64,000 nt of DNA from an uncultured Paracoccaceae bacterium (GTDB taxonomy: Bacteria > Pseudomonadota > Alphaproteobacteria > Rhodobacterales > Rhodobacteraceae), in NCBI GenBank assembly GCA_947503925.1, contig CANNFQ010000015.1:42814-106813 (forward strand), written 5' to 3'. Of this stretch, positions 1-8,653 are shown one piece after another. The notes under the pieces are model-generated. The model was not told the origin of the DNA, did not search any database, and worked only from the letters and a program-made list of their open reading frames with translations. Each line of letters opens with the position of its first letter. The first letter of the stretch is position 1. Made by a program: the position numbers and the translations under genes.

Positions 1-85
1 GTCTGGCGGGGAGAAATGGCCGAGTTTTCGGCCCATACGATTGTTGCCCGGCGAAGCGCCGACAAGGATTGAAGGACAAAACGAA

Positions 86-1264
86 ATGAACATGAACGCA
101 ACGCCCCCTGAGCGGGGATTTAACCACGCTGAATTCAGCGCCCGCACAGTCAAGGCGCAATCGGCGATGGCGGCTTCTGGCCTCGCAGGCATGTTGCTGA
201 TGAGCGAACAAGACGTGCGCTACTTCACCGGGTTTCACACGCTCTTCTGGCAAAGCCCAACCCGTCCTTGGTTCGTCTTTGTGCCCGCCGATGGCAAGCC
301 TGTTGCTGTGATCCCTGAAATCGGTGCTGAACTGATGCGCCGCAGCTGGATCGAAGATATTCGGACATGGAGCGCCCCCGCGCCGCAGGACGATGGGATC
401 AGCCTGCTCACAGACCTTCTGGGGCCATTTTCCAAAGCTGCCGCCAAGATCGGCGTGATGAAGGGCCACGAGACCAAACTGCAGATGCCGCTCGGGGATT
501 GGGAACGTCTGATGGCCGGGCTGCCAGGGCTTGAGATTGCCGATGTGACATGTCTCATCCAAGGGCTCCGCATGGTCAAATCCGCCGCCGAGATTGAAAA
601 GCTTGCGCATATCTGCGCCATCGGATCAGCGGCTTTTGCCAAAGTGCCTGAGGTCGTTCACGAAGGGATGCCATTGGAAGAGGTATTCCGCCAATTCCGC
701 CTGACCGCGATTGAGAATGGTGCAGACGATGTGCCCTATCTTGTCGGGGCCGCCGATCAGGGCGGCTATGCTGACGTGATCTCGCCCCCGTCACGGAGGC
801 CGATGCAGAACGGCGACGTGCTAATGTTGGACACAGGCTGCACCTGGGACGGATATTTCTGCGACTTTGATCGCAACTGGGCCATTGGCCACGCTAGCGA
901 TGACGCCAAGCGGGCCTATGACGTGCTGTGGCGCGCCACACAAGCTGGGATTGAGGCCGCGAAACCCGGCAATACCTGCCGTGATCTGTTCATGGCGATG
1001 TCTGCGGTCATTGCTGAAATGGACAGTTCTGGTGGCGATATCGGCCGGCTGGGGCATGGGCTGGGCATGCAGCTGACCGAGCAGCCTTCGCACGCCGCTT
1101 TCGATCATACTGAGTTGAAAGAAAACATGGTGCTGACCATCGAACCCTCCCTGAGCTATGGCAACGGTCTGATGATGGTGCACGAGGAAAACATTGTCGT
1201 GAGCCAAGGCGATGCAAAGCTGCTTTCAACGCGTGCGGCACCGGAACTCATGCTCGTGAACTAG
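86..1264 (+). CDS. M24 family metallopeptidase (Xaa-Pro dipeptidase / ectoine hydrolase-like)
   Basis: A 392-residue cytoplasmic metalloenzyme of the creatinase/aminopeptidase P fold. The N-terminal creatinase-like domain covers about residues 15-155 and the pita-bread catalytic domain about 165-385. The five metal ligands are present: D249 (LDTG), D260 (CDFDRN), H324 (GHGLGM), E353 (TIEPS) and a Glu of HEEN near 367. The ATG at 86 is preferred over one at 41 because AAGGA lies at 72-76. Family members cleave Xaa-Pro dipeptides, creatine, or the ring of ectoine (DoeA/EutD). The neighbouring Lrp regulator, Ehu-type importer and EutA-like gene favour an amide or cyclic-amidine hydrolase over general peptide turnover. 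The sequence is not a close textual match to DoeA as I remember it, so the substrate stays open. Confidence 0.85.
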   Translation: MNMNATPPERGFNHAEFSARTVKAQSAMAASGLAGMLLMSEQDVRYFTGFHTLFWQSPTRPWFVFVPADGKPVAVIPEIGAELMRRSWIEDIRTWSAPAPQDDGISLLTDLLGPFSKAAAKIGVMKGHETKLQMPLGDWERLMAGLPGLEIADVTCLIQGLRMVKSAAEIEKLAHICAIGSAAFAKVPEVVHEGMPLEEVFRQFRLTAIENGADDVPYLVGAADQGGYADVISPPSRRPMQNGDVLMLDTGCTWDGYFCDFDRNWAIGHASDDAKRAYDVLWRATQAGIEAAKPGNTCRDLFMAMSAVIAEMDSSGGDIGRLGHGLGMQLTEQPSHAAFDHTELKENMVLTIEPSLSYGNGLMMVHEENIVVSQGDAKLLSTRAAPELMLVN

Positions 1265-1272
1265 ACACGATC

Positions 1273-1722
1273 CTATATGATGTCCAGTGACACCTTTACG
1301 CGATCCATGACGATCGAAGATGTGAATTTGCTGACGTTCGACTCGTCAAAAAAGTACTCTTGGGTAAACTCCTCGTACTCGGCAATGTCTTGCACAATTA
1401 CGACCAGGATGAAATCGGCCTCTCCAGTTGCATAGTAGCACTGCTGGACGGCCGAGGCGGTTCGCATCCGACGCTTGAAATCATCCAAATGTCTGCGGCT
1501 TTCGCGTTCGAGCATGACCTGGACAATGACCGTCATTCCTCGCCCTAACTTGGACGAAGAAAGAACTGCGATCTCCCGCTCTATCACGCCGGTTTCACGT
1601 AGCTTTTTAAGGCGTTTCTGAACTGCCGGCGGCGATAATCCGATCTCAAAACCGATGGCCTCGGCTGTTAAGCGGGCGTCACTTTGAACAAGTTTCAGTA
1701 TTTCGTGGTCTTTATCATCCAT
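1273..1722 (-). CDS. Lrp/AsnC family transcriptional regulator
   Basis: A 149-residue regulator with an N-terminal winged helix-turn-helix (about residues 5-60, including LSPPAVQKRLKKLRETG) and a C-terminal RAM/AsnC ligand-binding domain (about 65-145, with YYATGEADFILVV). Family members form octamers that bind amino acids and usually control adjacent transport or catabolism genes. I start at 1722 (MDDKDHEIL), since translation from 1800 would add 26 residues unlike the family. It is convergent with the M24 gene, 8 bases away, and divergent from the Ehu-type transporter across 252 bases, so control of the transporter is likely. Ectoine clusters often carry such a regulator (DoeX type). Confidence 0.88.
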   Translation of the reverse strand: MDDKDHEILKLVQSDARLTAEAIGFEIGLSPPAVQKRLKKLRETGVIEREIAVLSSSKLGRGMTVIVQVMLERESRRHLDDFKRRMRTASAVQQCYYATGEADFILVVIVQDIAEYEEFTQEYFFDESNVSKFTSSIVMDRVKVSLDII

Positions 1723-1840
1723 GTGCCGATTTACGTCGACATACAGGCGCCACGCAACACATTTAGTCGCCATCCCGTGTTTTTTGACGAATTTTATCAC
1801 TCATGGCTTCTAAAGTGAATCTTATTAGTCGGGGGAAAAT

Positions 1841-1856
1841 CTAAACATATTTGTAG
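1841..1856. promoter_or_regulatory. candidate Lrp/AsnC box
   Basis: CTAAACATATTTGTAG is an imperfect palindrome (6 of 8 positions symmetric) in the AT-rich divergent region between the Lrp/AsnC gene and the transporter. Its CTA...TAG ends resemble Lrp boxes. This is inference from position and shape only. Confidence 0.35.
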
Positions 1857-1974
1857 CGCCGGAGCATGCGACTGAAGGGAAACACCCTACTGTATGGTGC
1901 GCGCATACACCCATAAACAGACGCCACCGTCTTGGTGTACGTCAAACCCAACATGGCACGGAGGGAAAAAGCCC

Positions 1975-2811
1975 ATGAAAATCCAGAAAACCCTAATCGC
2001 AGGCGGTATCGCTGTCATCGCGACAGCAACGGCAGCCTTTGCAGGCCCTTTGCAGGACCGCATCGACGCCGGCGAAACAATCCGCATTGGTTTCGCCAAC
2101 ATCCCACTTTGGGGATACCCGGATGAAGAAGGCAATGCCGATGGCTTTACAAATGACATCGCCATCCAGACGCTTGCCAGCATGGGTCTGACCAATATCG
2201 AGCCTGTTGTCACCGACTGGGGTGGTCTGATCCCTGGCCTGAAAGCAGAACGTTTCGACCTTATTACAGGCGGGATGTACATCCTCAACTCCCGTTGTGA
2301 GAACGTGGCCTTCTCTGAGCCGGTTGCCGCCTCTGGCGATGGTATTTTGGTTGCCGCGGGCAACCCTGAGGGCATCAATAATTACACAGACATCCTAAAC
2401 GGCAGCCACACGATGGTGACTGGTGCGGGATACAACACGGTTGAAGCGGCCCAGAACCTTGGGATCGCGGATGACAACATCATGCAGGTTCCCGGCCCAA
2501 CAGAAATGGTCGCGGCGATGAAGGCAGGTCGCGCGGACGCGGCGGTTTTGACTGACTTTGAAGCGCAGCATCTTGCAGCGGATCACGCAGAAATCGAACT
2601 GGCTGATTCATCGCAGATGGAAGAGTGGAGCAAAAACTTTGCTGCTATCGGTTTCCGGCATGAAGACCAGGACTTTCTTGTTGCATTCAACGAGGCGCTG
2701 GGTGCCTATATCGGCACGGACGAAATGATGGCGACAGTCGGTGAGCATGAGTATACAGATGTTCACCTGCCTGGTGACGTGACTGCGGAGTGGGCCTGCG
2801 CCAACCGCTAA
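1975..2811 (+). CDS. ehuB: Ectoine/hydroxyectoine-type ABC transporter substrate-binding protein
   Basis: A 278-residue periplasmic binding protein of the polar amino acid family (SBP_bac_3). The signal peptide ends after a hydrophobic stretch in ...TATAAFA, about residue 23. The binding-domain features RIGFANIPLWGY and ITGGMYILNSRCENVAFSEP are typical of the family and resemble EhuB. The ATG at 1975 follows GGAGGG at about 1961-1966; an upstream ATG-initiated extension from 1894 would bury the signal peptide. It heads the importer operon and is followed by a strong intercistronic hairpin, consistent with higher expression of the binding protein than of the membrane parts. The ligand is inferred to be ectoine-like or another small zwitterion. 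Confidence 0.82.
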   Translation: MKIQKTLIAGGIAVIATATAAFAGPLQDRIDAGETIRIGFANIPLWGYPDEEGNADGFTNDIAIQTLASMGLTNIEPVVTDWGGLIPGLKAERFDLITGGMYILNSRCENVAFSEPVAASGDGILVAAGNPEGINNYTDILNGSHTMVTGAGYNTVEAAQNLGIADDNIMQVPGPTEMVAAMKAGRADAAVLTDFEAQHLAADHAEIELADSSQMEEWSKNFAAIGFRHEDQDFLVAFNEALGAYIGTDEMMATVGEHEYTDVHLPGDVTAEWACANR

Positions 2812-2833
2812 TCTCTATCCCTAATAAGACGAC

Positions 2834-2861
2834 GTGGCAGGCTCCAACATGGGCCTGCCAC
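2834..2861 (+). repeat. intercistronic hairpin after the binding-protein gene
   Basis: GTGGCAGGC at 2834-2842 pairs perfectly with GCCTGCCAC at 2853-2861 around a 10-base loop. It lies in the 83-base gap between the binding protein and the first permease and has no T-run. It probably stabilises the upstream mRNA or partly attenuates the downstream genes. Confidence 0.65.
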
Positions 2862-2894
2862 ATCGCGTAACACCATGATATCTGGGCATTCTTC

Positions 2895-3560
2895 ATGAGC
2901 TTCTTTGAATTTATGAGCCTTTACTGGCCGCGCCTGATGTCAGGCACGGGTGTGACTGCCGCTCAATTCCTGCTTGGCGCGGTTCTGACCGTTGGTCTGG
3001 CACTTGTCTTCGGCTTGATGAAAATGTCATCGAACAGGGCCATCAAAGGATTCGCCGTCGTCTACATCGAGATTTTTCGCGGCACCTCGTTGCTGGTGCA
3101 GCTTTACTGGATTTTCTTCGTCCTGCCGCTATTCGGCATAACACTTGAGAAATTTACCGCCGGTTGGGTGGCCATCGGCCTAAATGCTGGGGCATATGGC
3201 GCGGAACTTGTCCGTGGTGGCATCATGTCCGTGCCCAAAGGCCAATGGGAAGCGGCAACCGCCATCAACATGAGTGCAGCCCGCCGCATGCGGCGCATCA
3301 TCCTGCCACAGGCATTGGTGAACATGCTCCCAGCATGGGGCAACCTGATGGTTGAAATCCTTAAGGGGACAGCCTTGGTTTCATTGATTTCCGTCACCGA
3401 CCTGATGTTCGAGGCCAAACAGATCAATGCCAGCACATATCTGTCGGCGCAGATTTTTGGAACGGCACTGGTCATCTACTACATTTTGGCGCGTTTTCTG
3501 CTGACCCCGTTCATGCGCTGGCTTGAGGGCTTCATGGCACGAAAATTGGGGAGGGCTTGA
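2895..3560 (+). CDS. ehuC: Ectoine-type ABC transporter permease (EhuC-like)
   Basis: A 221-residue inner-membrane permease of the His/Glu/Gln/Arg family. It has about five transmembrane segments, the first at about residues 18-38. The EAA loop that contacts the ATPase lies at about 111-140 (GAYGAELVRGGIMSVPKGQ, then WEAATAINM). FRGTSLLVQLYW and the LPLFGI stretch are typical of the EhuC subgroup. It partners with the permease 3 bases downstream, the ATPase at 4269 and the binding protein at 1975 to form one importer. Confidence 0.85.
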   Translation: MSFFEFMSLYWPRLMSGTGVTAAQFLLGAVLTVGLALVFGLMKMSSNRAIKGFAVVYIEIFRGTSLLVQLYWIFFVLPLFGITLEKFTAGWVAIGLNAGAYGAELVRGGIMSVPKGQWEAATAINMSAARRMRRIILPQALVNMLPAWGNLMVEILKGTALVSLISVTDLMFEAKQINASTYLSAQIFGTALVIYYILARFLLTPFMRWLEGFMARKLGRA

Positions 3561-3563
3561 TCC

Positions 3564-4265
3564 ATGTTTGACTGGTTATTCATGGACGAATGGTTCCCAA
3601 AGTTTGACTGGCGTTGGGATTACACATGGGAAATCCTGCCGCGCCTAATCGAGGCTACAGGTAACACTCTGATCGCGGCCGCTGCGGGCTATCTTATCGC
3701 CCTCGTGCTCGGTCTGGTCTTTGCCCTTGCCCAGAGGAGCCAGAGCCGCGTTCTTACCTTTGTCGTGCGCGAGTTCGTCGAATTTGTCCGCTCCACCCCG
3801 CTTCTGCTGCAAATCTTCTTTATCTTCTACGTGGGTCCACAGTTCGGCATCACGCTGAGCCCATGGGTGTCGGGTATGATCGCCATCGGTCTGCACTATT
3901 CGTGCTATCTGTCCGAGGTGTACCGCGGTGGGTTGGACTCTGTACCAAAAGGTCAATGGGAAGCGGCGATCGCTTTGAACATGACCACAGCGCAAACATA
4001 CAAGCGGTTGATCATCCCGCAGGCGATCCCGCCAGCCATTCCAGGCCTGGGCAACTACCTTATCGGGATCTTCAAGGACACGCCTATGTTGTCGGTCATC
4101 GGCGTTGCCGAACTGATCCATACGGCAAACGCAATCGGCTCGGAAACATGGCGCTATCTGGAGGCATACACCATGGTTGGTGTGATCTTTCTGGCGCTCT
4201 CACTGCCTGCCGCAGGCCTTATTCGCGCATTCGAAGGTTTCGTGCGCCGCAGACTAGGAATGTAA
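3564..4265 (+). CDS. ehuD: Ectoine-type ABC transporter permease (EhuD-like)
   Basis: A 233-residue second permease with about five membrane segments. The EAA loop is around residues 117-145 (SEVYRGGLDSVPKGQWEAA). The Trp-rich start (FDWRWDYTWEILPRL) and ALGLHY-like segment match the EhuD subgroup, which has a longer N-terminus than EhuC. It begins 3 bases after the first permease and ends 3 bases before the ATPase, so the three genes are translationally coupled and probably form a heterodimeric channel with its ATPase. Confidence 0.85.
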   Translation: MFDWLFMDEWFPKFDWRWDYTWEILPRLIEATGNTLIAAAAGYLIALVLGLVFALAQRSQSRVLTFVVREFVEFVRSTPLLLQIFFIFYVGPQFGITLSPWVSGMIAIGLHYSCYLSEVYRGGLDSVPKGQWEAAIALNMTTAQTYKRLIIPQAIPPAIPGLGNYLIGIFKDTPMLSVIGVAELIHTANAIGSETWRYLEAYTMVGVIFLALSLPAAGLIRAFEGFVRRRLGM

Positions 4266-4268
4266 GAA

Positions 4269-5084
4269 ATGGAAGATTTGTCAGGTTTCCCACTCGAGAT
4301 CGTTGGTGAAAATAGTCCGATGGTCAGCTTCAAGAAGGTGCGCAAGTCCTATGGATCCCTCGTAGTTTTGGATGACCTTGATCTGGATGTTGCTGCCGGT
4401 GAAATGGTATCGGTTATTGGGCCTTCAGGATCGGGCAAAACGACCGTTTTGCGCATGTTGATGACGCTGGAAAAGATCAACGGTGGGGTCATCTATGTCG
4501 ATGGCAAGCCGCTGACCCACATGGACAAAGGCGGCAAGCTGCTGCTGGCAAACGATAAGCATTTGCGGACCCGGCGCAGCGACATCGGCATGTGTTTCCA
4601 GCACTTCAATCTGTTCCCGCACATGACTGCGATCCAGAATTGCATGGAAGGGCCGGTTCAGGTTCTTGGTCTCTCCAAAGCCGAAGCGCGCGACCGGGGT
4701 GAGGAACTGCTGGAACTCGTCGGCATGATCGACAAAAAGGACCAACACCCTTCACGGCTTTCTGGCGGTCAGCAGCAACGTGTCGCCATTGCGCGGGCAT
4801 TGGCGATGCGCCCGAAGGTGATGCTGTTTGACGAGGTGACTTCGGCGCTTGACCCTGAGGTGATCGGCGAGGTGACGAATGTCATTCGCAAACTGGTATC
4901 AGAACATAATCTGACCATGTTGATGGTGACACACCAGATGGGTTTCGCCCGCGACATCTCTGATCGTGTTTGTTTCTTCTATGGTGGCAAGATCGAAGAG
5001 CAAGGGCCGCCCGCCGAATTGTTCGGAAACCCAAAACGCGAGCGCACGCAACAATTCCTGAGCGCGGTCAAAGAGGCCGTCTAA
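4269..5084 (+). CDS. ehuA: Ectoine-type ABC transporter ATP-binding protein (EhuA-like)
   Basis: A 271-residue ATPase of the polar amino acid importer family. It carries Walker A GPSGSGKTT (about residues 56-64), a Q-loop in CFQHFNLFPHM, the signature LSGGQQQRVAIARAL, Walker B VMLFDEVTSALDP and the switch His in MVTHQMGFA. It energises the EhuB/C/D-type importer. The start at 4269 gives about 17 residues before the usual ABC start at MVSFKKV (4320); neither start has a clear ribosome-binding site, so the N-terminus is uncertain. The gene ends 30 bases before the EutA-like gene, suggesting one transcript. Confidence 0.87.
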   Translation: MEDLSGFPLEIVGENSPMVSFKKVRKSYGSLVVLDDLDLDVAAGEMVSVIGPSGSGKTTVLRMLMTLEKINGGVIYVDGKPLTHMDKGGKLLLANDKHLRTRRSDIGMCFQHFNLFPHMTAIQNCMEGPVQVLGLSKAEARDRGEELLELVGMIDKKDQHPSRLSGGQQQRVAIARALAMRPKVMLFDEVTSALDPEVIGEVTNVIRKLVSEHNLTMLMVTHQMGFARDISDRVCFFYGGKIEEQGPPAELFGNPKRERTQQFLSAVKEAV

Positions 5085-5114
5085 TCTGTGGCACCAATTT
5101 CGGAAGGCAATCCA

Positions 5115-5903
5115 ATGTTTAAGCCCGGTGATCAGGTCACGTCCAAGGCATGGCAGCCCGTTCTTGATAACGGGCGCCATGATCGTGCGCAGTTGGGGTT
5201 TATCCTGATGTCGACCGATCTGGCCAGTGAACAGGATTTCTTCGATATGGCGCCGCCAGGGGTTGGCATTCACATCACGCGGCTCAAGACTGAAGACTAC
5301 ACTACCCGTGAAACGCTAGCGCGGCATATTGAACACATGGCCGACGCCGCGTCACGTCTGCAGCCGGACATGAAACCCGAGGTTATCAGCTATGGCTGCA
5401 CAAGCGGATCCATCGTCAACGGCGAACAGGCCGTGTTTGATCAGATTGTAAAAGGTGCCCCATGGGCGCGGCCGATGTGCATTGTGACAGGTGTTGTTGA
5501 TGCTTTGAAAGCGCTGGGCACCCAAAAGTTGGTTGTTGGAACGCCCTATCTGGACGAGATCAATACAGTCGAGGCCGAATTCCTGGTTCAGAAGGGTTTC
5601 AACATTCTTGATATTCAGGGACTCAATCTTGAAACGGGAATTGAGTTTGGGCAGGTCACACCTGCCTATTGGAAAGAGTTCGCAGTTCAGATCGATCAAC
5701 CAGAGGCCGACGCGGTCTTTTTGTCCTGCGGTGGCATCCGCGCACTGGAAGTGGCCCAAGAGATTGAGCAGATCATCGGCAAACCTGTGATCACATCCAA
5801 TCAGGCACAGTTTTGGAGCTGTCTGCGGCGGGCGGGAATATCCGACGCGCTCACGGGTTTTGGTCAGCTGTTTGATTGCCCCGGCACAGAGCTTCTGCCC
5901 TAG
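5115..5903 (+). CDS. eutA: EutA-like protein (Asp/Glu racemase / maleate isomerase superfamily)
   Basis: A 262-residue protein of the arylmalonate decarboxylase/maleate isomerase/Asp-Glu racemase fold. The two catalytic cysteines are visible: C95 in ISYGCTSGS and C205 in FLSCGGIRA. The start at 5115 is set by GGAAGG at 5101-5106; an ATG-less extension to 5088 is less likely. In hydroxyectoine utilisation clusters a relative called EutA follows ehuABCD and is thought to epimerise or prepare the hydroxylated intermediate. Here it also follows the Ehu-type importer directly, so the name rests on both sequence and context. Its 3' end overlaps the convergent cupin: the palindrome CTAG at 5900-5903 supplies both stop codons. 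Confidence 0.72.
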   Translation: MFKPGDQVTSKAWQPVLDNGRHDRAQLGFILMSTDLASEQDFFDMAPPGVGIHITRLKTEDYTTRETLARHIEHMADAASRLQPDMKPEVISYGCTSGSIVNGEQAVFDQIVKGAPWARPMCIVTGVVDALKALGTQKLVVGTPYLDEINTVEAEFLVQKGFNILDIQGLNLETGIEFGQVTPAYWKEFAVQIDQPEADAVFLSCGGIRALEVAQEIEQIIGKPVITSNQAQFWSCLRRAGISDALTGFGQLFDCPGTELLP

Positions 5904-6304
5904 TACCCTTCAGCCTTGTGACCAAAAAACACTTTGGTGATGTCTTCGCTGACGTCCCAGGTCACCCTTTGGCCGTCACGAACGAACAAGCTATCACCCG
6001 GCTCAAGATCAACGGCTTTGCCTGTGTCATGCTGGATGAGCCGGCACCGGCCAGACAGGACGATAAACAGCTCGTCGCCCTGTTCGGTGCATTTTAACGC
6101 GCCCTTTGTGCATTGCCAAATGCCATAGCGGGTGGTGTGCCCCGGACCACCCCCATCGATGCGGCCATAGGTCCTAGGCGCGCCTTTGGCGATCACATAA
6201 TCACTTTCTGGTGCGTCATATGGCCAAAACTCAAGTGGCCCGACATCGTCACCAGGTTTGTATTTTGGCATCTGAAACTCCGCTACTTTGGGCAGGTCCG
6301 CCAT
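5900..6304 (-). CDS. Cupin domain protein
   Basis: A 134-residue single-domain beta-barrel protein. The cupin core runs about residues 55-125, with GDELFIVLSGRCRLI and LEPGDSLFVRDGQRVTW as the two conserved segments. It is the last gene of the leftward M20-dpaL-cupin operon, 7 bases after dpaL. Such small cupins can be isomerases, hydrolases or sensors; nothing in the sequence fixes the reaction. Because it shares the operon with two amino-acid catabolic enzymes, a role in handling the same substrate is inferred. Confidence 0.75.
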   Translation of the reverse strand: MADLPKVAEFQMPKYKPGDDVGPLEFWPYDAPESDYVIAKGAPRTYGRIDGGGPGHTTRYGIWQCTKGALKCTEQGDELFIVLSGRCRLIQHDTGKAVDLEPGDSLFVRDGQRVTWDVSEDITKVFFGHKAEGY

Positions 6305-6311
6305 CGCGCGA

Positions 6312-7508
6312 TCAGGCGGCCTTATGTCCCTGCATGATCATGTCGAAGATTGCCTGATCCGTCACACCTTCCGATCCGATCAACAAGACACGTGACGCTG
6401 ATGTCAGACCAAGCTTGCTGGCAAGGGACGGATCCGCCATCGCTGCGATCAAGACCGCCAGCCCCGCAACAGCGCTTTCACCCGCCTCGATTGGCGTATC
6501 GTTGCCAAGTGGTTTGGCCAACAATCGGACTGCCGGAGCAACCAATTCCTCGGGGATCGTCAGGTAATCGGTTGCTTCCTCTGCAAGGATTTGCCATGCA
6601 AGGCCCGATGGCTCGCCGCAGGACAAGCCGGCCATCAGGGTTTCCTCGGCAATGTCGACTTTTGTCGCCGCACCGGTCTTGGCGCTTTCAAAGAGGCAGG
6701 CAGCAAGTTCAGGCTCAACAATGATTGGCCTGGGCGAGGCTTCGCCCCAATACTGCCGCAGCGCTGCGATCACACCGGCCGCCAATCCGCCGACACCGCC
6801 TTGCAAAAAAACATGGGTCGGTGCCTGATCAAGCACATCGCAAATTTCCTGAACCATGACACCATAGCCGCTCATCACATCCCGCGGCGGCAGGGAATAC
6901 CCCGGCCAAGAGGTGTCTGAGACAACGAACCATCCGTTTTCCTCGGCTTCGGTCTTGGCCAGCACGACGGATTCGTCATAATCCCCATCGATCCGCACAA
7001 CCTCGGCACCCAGATCGCACATCGCAGTGGCGCGGCCTTCGCTGACTTCGGCGTGAATATAGATGCGGCACGGCACGCCAAAACGCTTGCAGCCCCATGC
7101 GAGCGATCGTCCGTGATTGCCATCGGTTGCCGACACAAGCGTAATTGCGGCGCAAGCGTCGGCATATGCCCCGTTTCTTATGTCGGCAAGCGTCACATCC
7201 TTGCCCAATCGCCTAGAAATCTCGCGCTGAAGGACCCGAAGGGCTGCATAAGACCCGCCCAACGCTTTAAAGCTACCAAGTCCAAAGCGTGGGCCTTCGT
7301 CTTTGTAAAGGAGCTCGCCGACGCCAATCTGACCGGCAATTGCAGAAAGTGAAACCAGCGGCGTTGGCGCATAGCCTGCCCACGCTGTGATTTCCCGATG
7401 TGCCGTCGCAAAACTCTCGGCTGTCAGGACGCGATGCGCGGCATCACCTTTGGTCTGCTTTGCGGCGATATGACGGATCTGCGCTTTGGGGAGGAGAGTG
7501 TTCATCAT
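6312..7508 (-). CDS. dpaL: Diaminopropionate ammonia-lyase-like PLP enzyme
   Basis: A 398-residue fold-type II PLP enzyme. Its length matches the E. coli diaminopropionate ammonia-lyase (YgeX). The PLP lysine is K81 in KDEGPRFGLGSFKALGG, a family hallmark, and SATDGNHGRSLAWG is the Asn/Gly phosphate loop. FLQGGVGGLAAGV and VVSDTSWPGY also fit DpaL better than the shorter EutB/threonine dehydratase. DpaL splits 2,3-diaminopropionate into pyruvate and two ammonia. The start is fixed by the ATGA overlap (7508-7505) with the M20 gene. If the cluster handles an ectoine-like molecule, this enzyme would replace EutB or point to a three-carbon diamino acid. Confidence 0.75.
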   Translation of the reverse strand: MMNTLLPKAQIRHIAAKQTKGDAAHRVLTAESFATAHREITAWAGYAPTPLVSLSAIAGQIGVGELLYKDEGPRFGLGSFKALGGSYAALRVLQREISRRLGKDVTLADIRNGAYADACAAITLVSATDGNHGRSLAWGCKRFGVPCRIYIHAEVSEGRATAMCDLGAEVVRIDGDYDESVVLAKTEAEENGWFVVSDTSWPGYSLPPRDVMSGYGVMVQEICDVLDQAPTHVFLQGGVGGLAAGVIAALRQYWGEASPRPIIVEPELAACLFESAKTGAATKVDIAEETLMAGLSCGEPSGLAWQILAEEATDYLTIPEELVAPAVRLLAKPLGNDTPIEAGESAVAGLAVLIAAMADPSLASKLGLTSASRVLLIGSEGVTDQAIFDMIMQGHKAA

Positions 7509-8653
7509 GTATTCTTTCGTTTTGGAAGGCGGTCTTTCACAAGCTGCGCCCAAAAGGCGGCACCAATGGGAAGGAGCGCATCGTTGAAATCATAATCCGC
7601 GGCATGCAGGGGTTGGCAGAAAGGTGGCTCTGTGCCATTTCCCAGAAGCAGAAAACATCCGGGAACCGCCGCGCAAAAATGGGCGAAGTCCTCGGAAAAG
7701 CTCATCGGGGGGCGATCACCAATCGCAGTGAGGCCCGCATTTGCTGCGGCCTGAACAACGGCGTCGGTCGGGCCGGAGGCATTCAGGGTTTCGATGAACT
7801 CTGTCTTGAATGACATCGTCGCCTGCACACCGTGGGCGGTCGCAATGCCATCGACGATTTGACGCATGAAGCGTTCAACATCCGCCCTGTCCTGTGGCAG
7901 CCGGGCTCTTACGTCGCCTTTGAGCACAGCGGTGCCGGGCAAAACATTGCGTTGCCCGTCTGTCTGGAACTCCGTCACCGAAACGACAGCACCTGCACCC
8001 GGCGCCAGTTTCCGCGATACGATGGTTTGCAACGCCAGTACCATTTCGGCGCCAACCGTGATCGCATCGACACCAACTTGCGGCATAGAAGCATGCCCCC
8101 CCTGACCCATGATCTCGATCTCGAACAGGCTCTCGCTTGCGCAGATTTGCCCTGCGCGGGTCGACACCTCGCCCAAGGGCGCGCCGGGCAGGTTGTGGAT
8201 GGCATAGACTTCATCCATTGGAAACTGCTCTAGCAAACCCTCGTTGATCATGGCCTGTGCACCCAGCCCATGTTCTTCGTTGGGCTGGAATATAAAGACG
8301 ATCTTACCGTCAAAGTCTGGATCCTTGGCTAGAAGTTCCGCCGCCCCCAAGAGCATAGTCATATGACCGTCGTGACCACAGGCATGCATCACTCCGGCGT
8401 TCTGTGAGACATAGTCATGGCTGCTGATCTCCTGTATCGGCAGCGCATCCATGTCGGCGCGCAGGCCGATGGTGCGATTGCCGCCACCGGACTGCAAAAC
8501 GCCAACAACGCCGATGCCCTCATGCACCTCAATATCAATCCCGCGCAGGCGATGCGCCACCTTGGCTTTGGTGCGCAGTTCGTCAAAGCCAATTTCCGGA
8601 TCGCGATGAAAGGATCGGCGCAGGTCAATCAAACCGTTCTGAAAGGCATCCAT
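7505..8653 (-). CDS. M20 family amidohydrolase (amino-acid N-acyl deacylase type)
   Basis: A 382-residue zinc-dependent amidohydrolase of the hippurate hydrolase/IAA-amino acid hydrolase branch (M20D). Metal and catalytic residues are visible in HACGHDGHMTML, PNEEHGLG (the Glu pair), AIHNLPG and the C-terminal PLHAADYDFND. The dimerisation lid (about residues 175-285) starts near GQGGHASMPQVG. Family members remove acyl groups from amino acids. It is the first gene of the leftward operon and is translationally coupled to dpaL, so a deacylation that frees a diamino acid for DpaL is a natural inference. In E. coli the DpaL gene also lies near an M20 gene (ygeY). Confidence 0.85.
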   Translation of the reverse strand: MDAFQNGLIDLRRSFHRDPEIGFDELRTKAKVAHRLRGIDIEVHEGIGVVGVLQSGGGNRTIGLRADMDALPIQEISSHDYVSQNAGVMHACGHDGHMTMLLGAAELLAKDPDFDGKIVFIFQPNEEHGLGAQAMINEGLLEQFPMDEVYAIHNLPGAPLGEVSTRAGQICASESLFEIEIMGQGGHASMPQVGVDAITVGAEMVLALQTIVSRKLAPGAGAVVSVTEFQTDGQRNVLPGTAVLKGDVRARLPQDRADVERFMRQIVDGIATAHGVQATMSFKTEFIETLNASGPTDAVVQAAANAGLTAIGDRPPMSFSEDFAHFCAAVPGCFLLLGNGTEPPFCQPLHAADYDFNDALLPIGAAFWAQLVKDRLPKRKNT

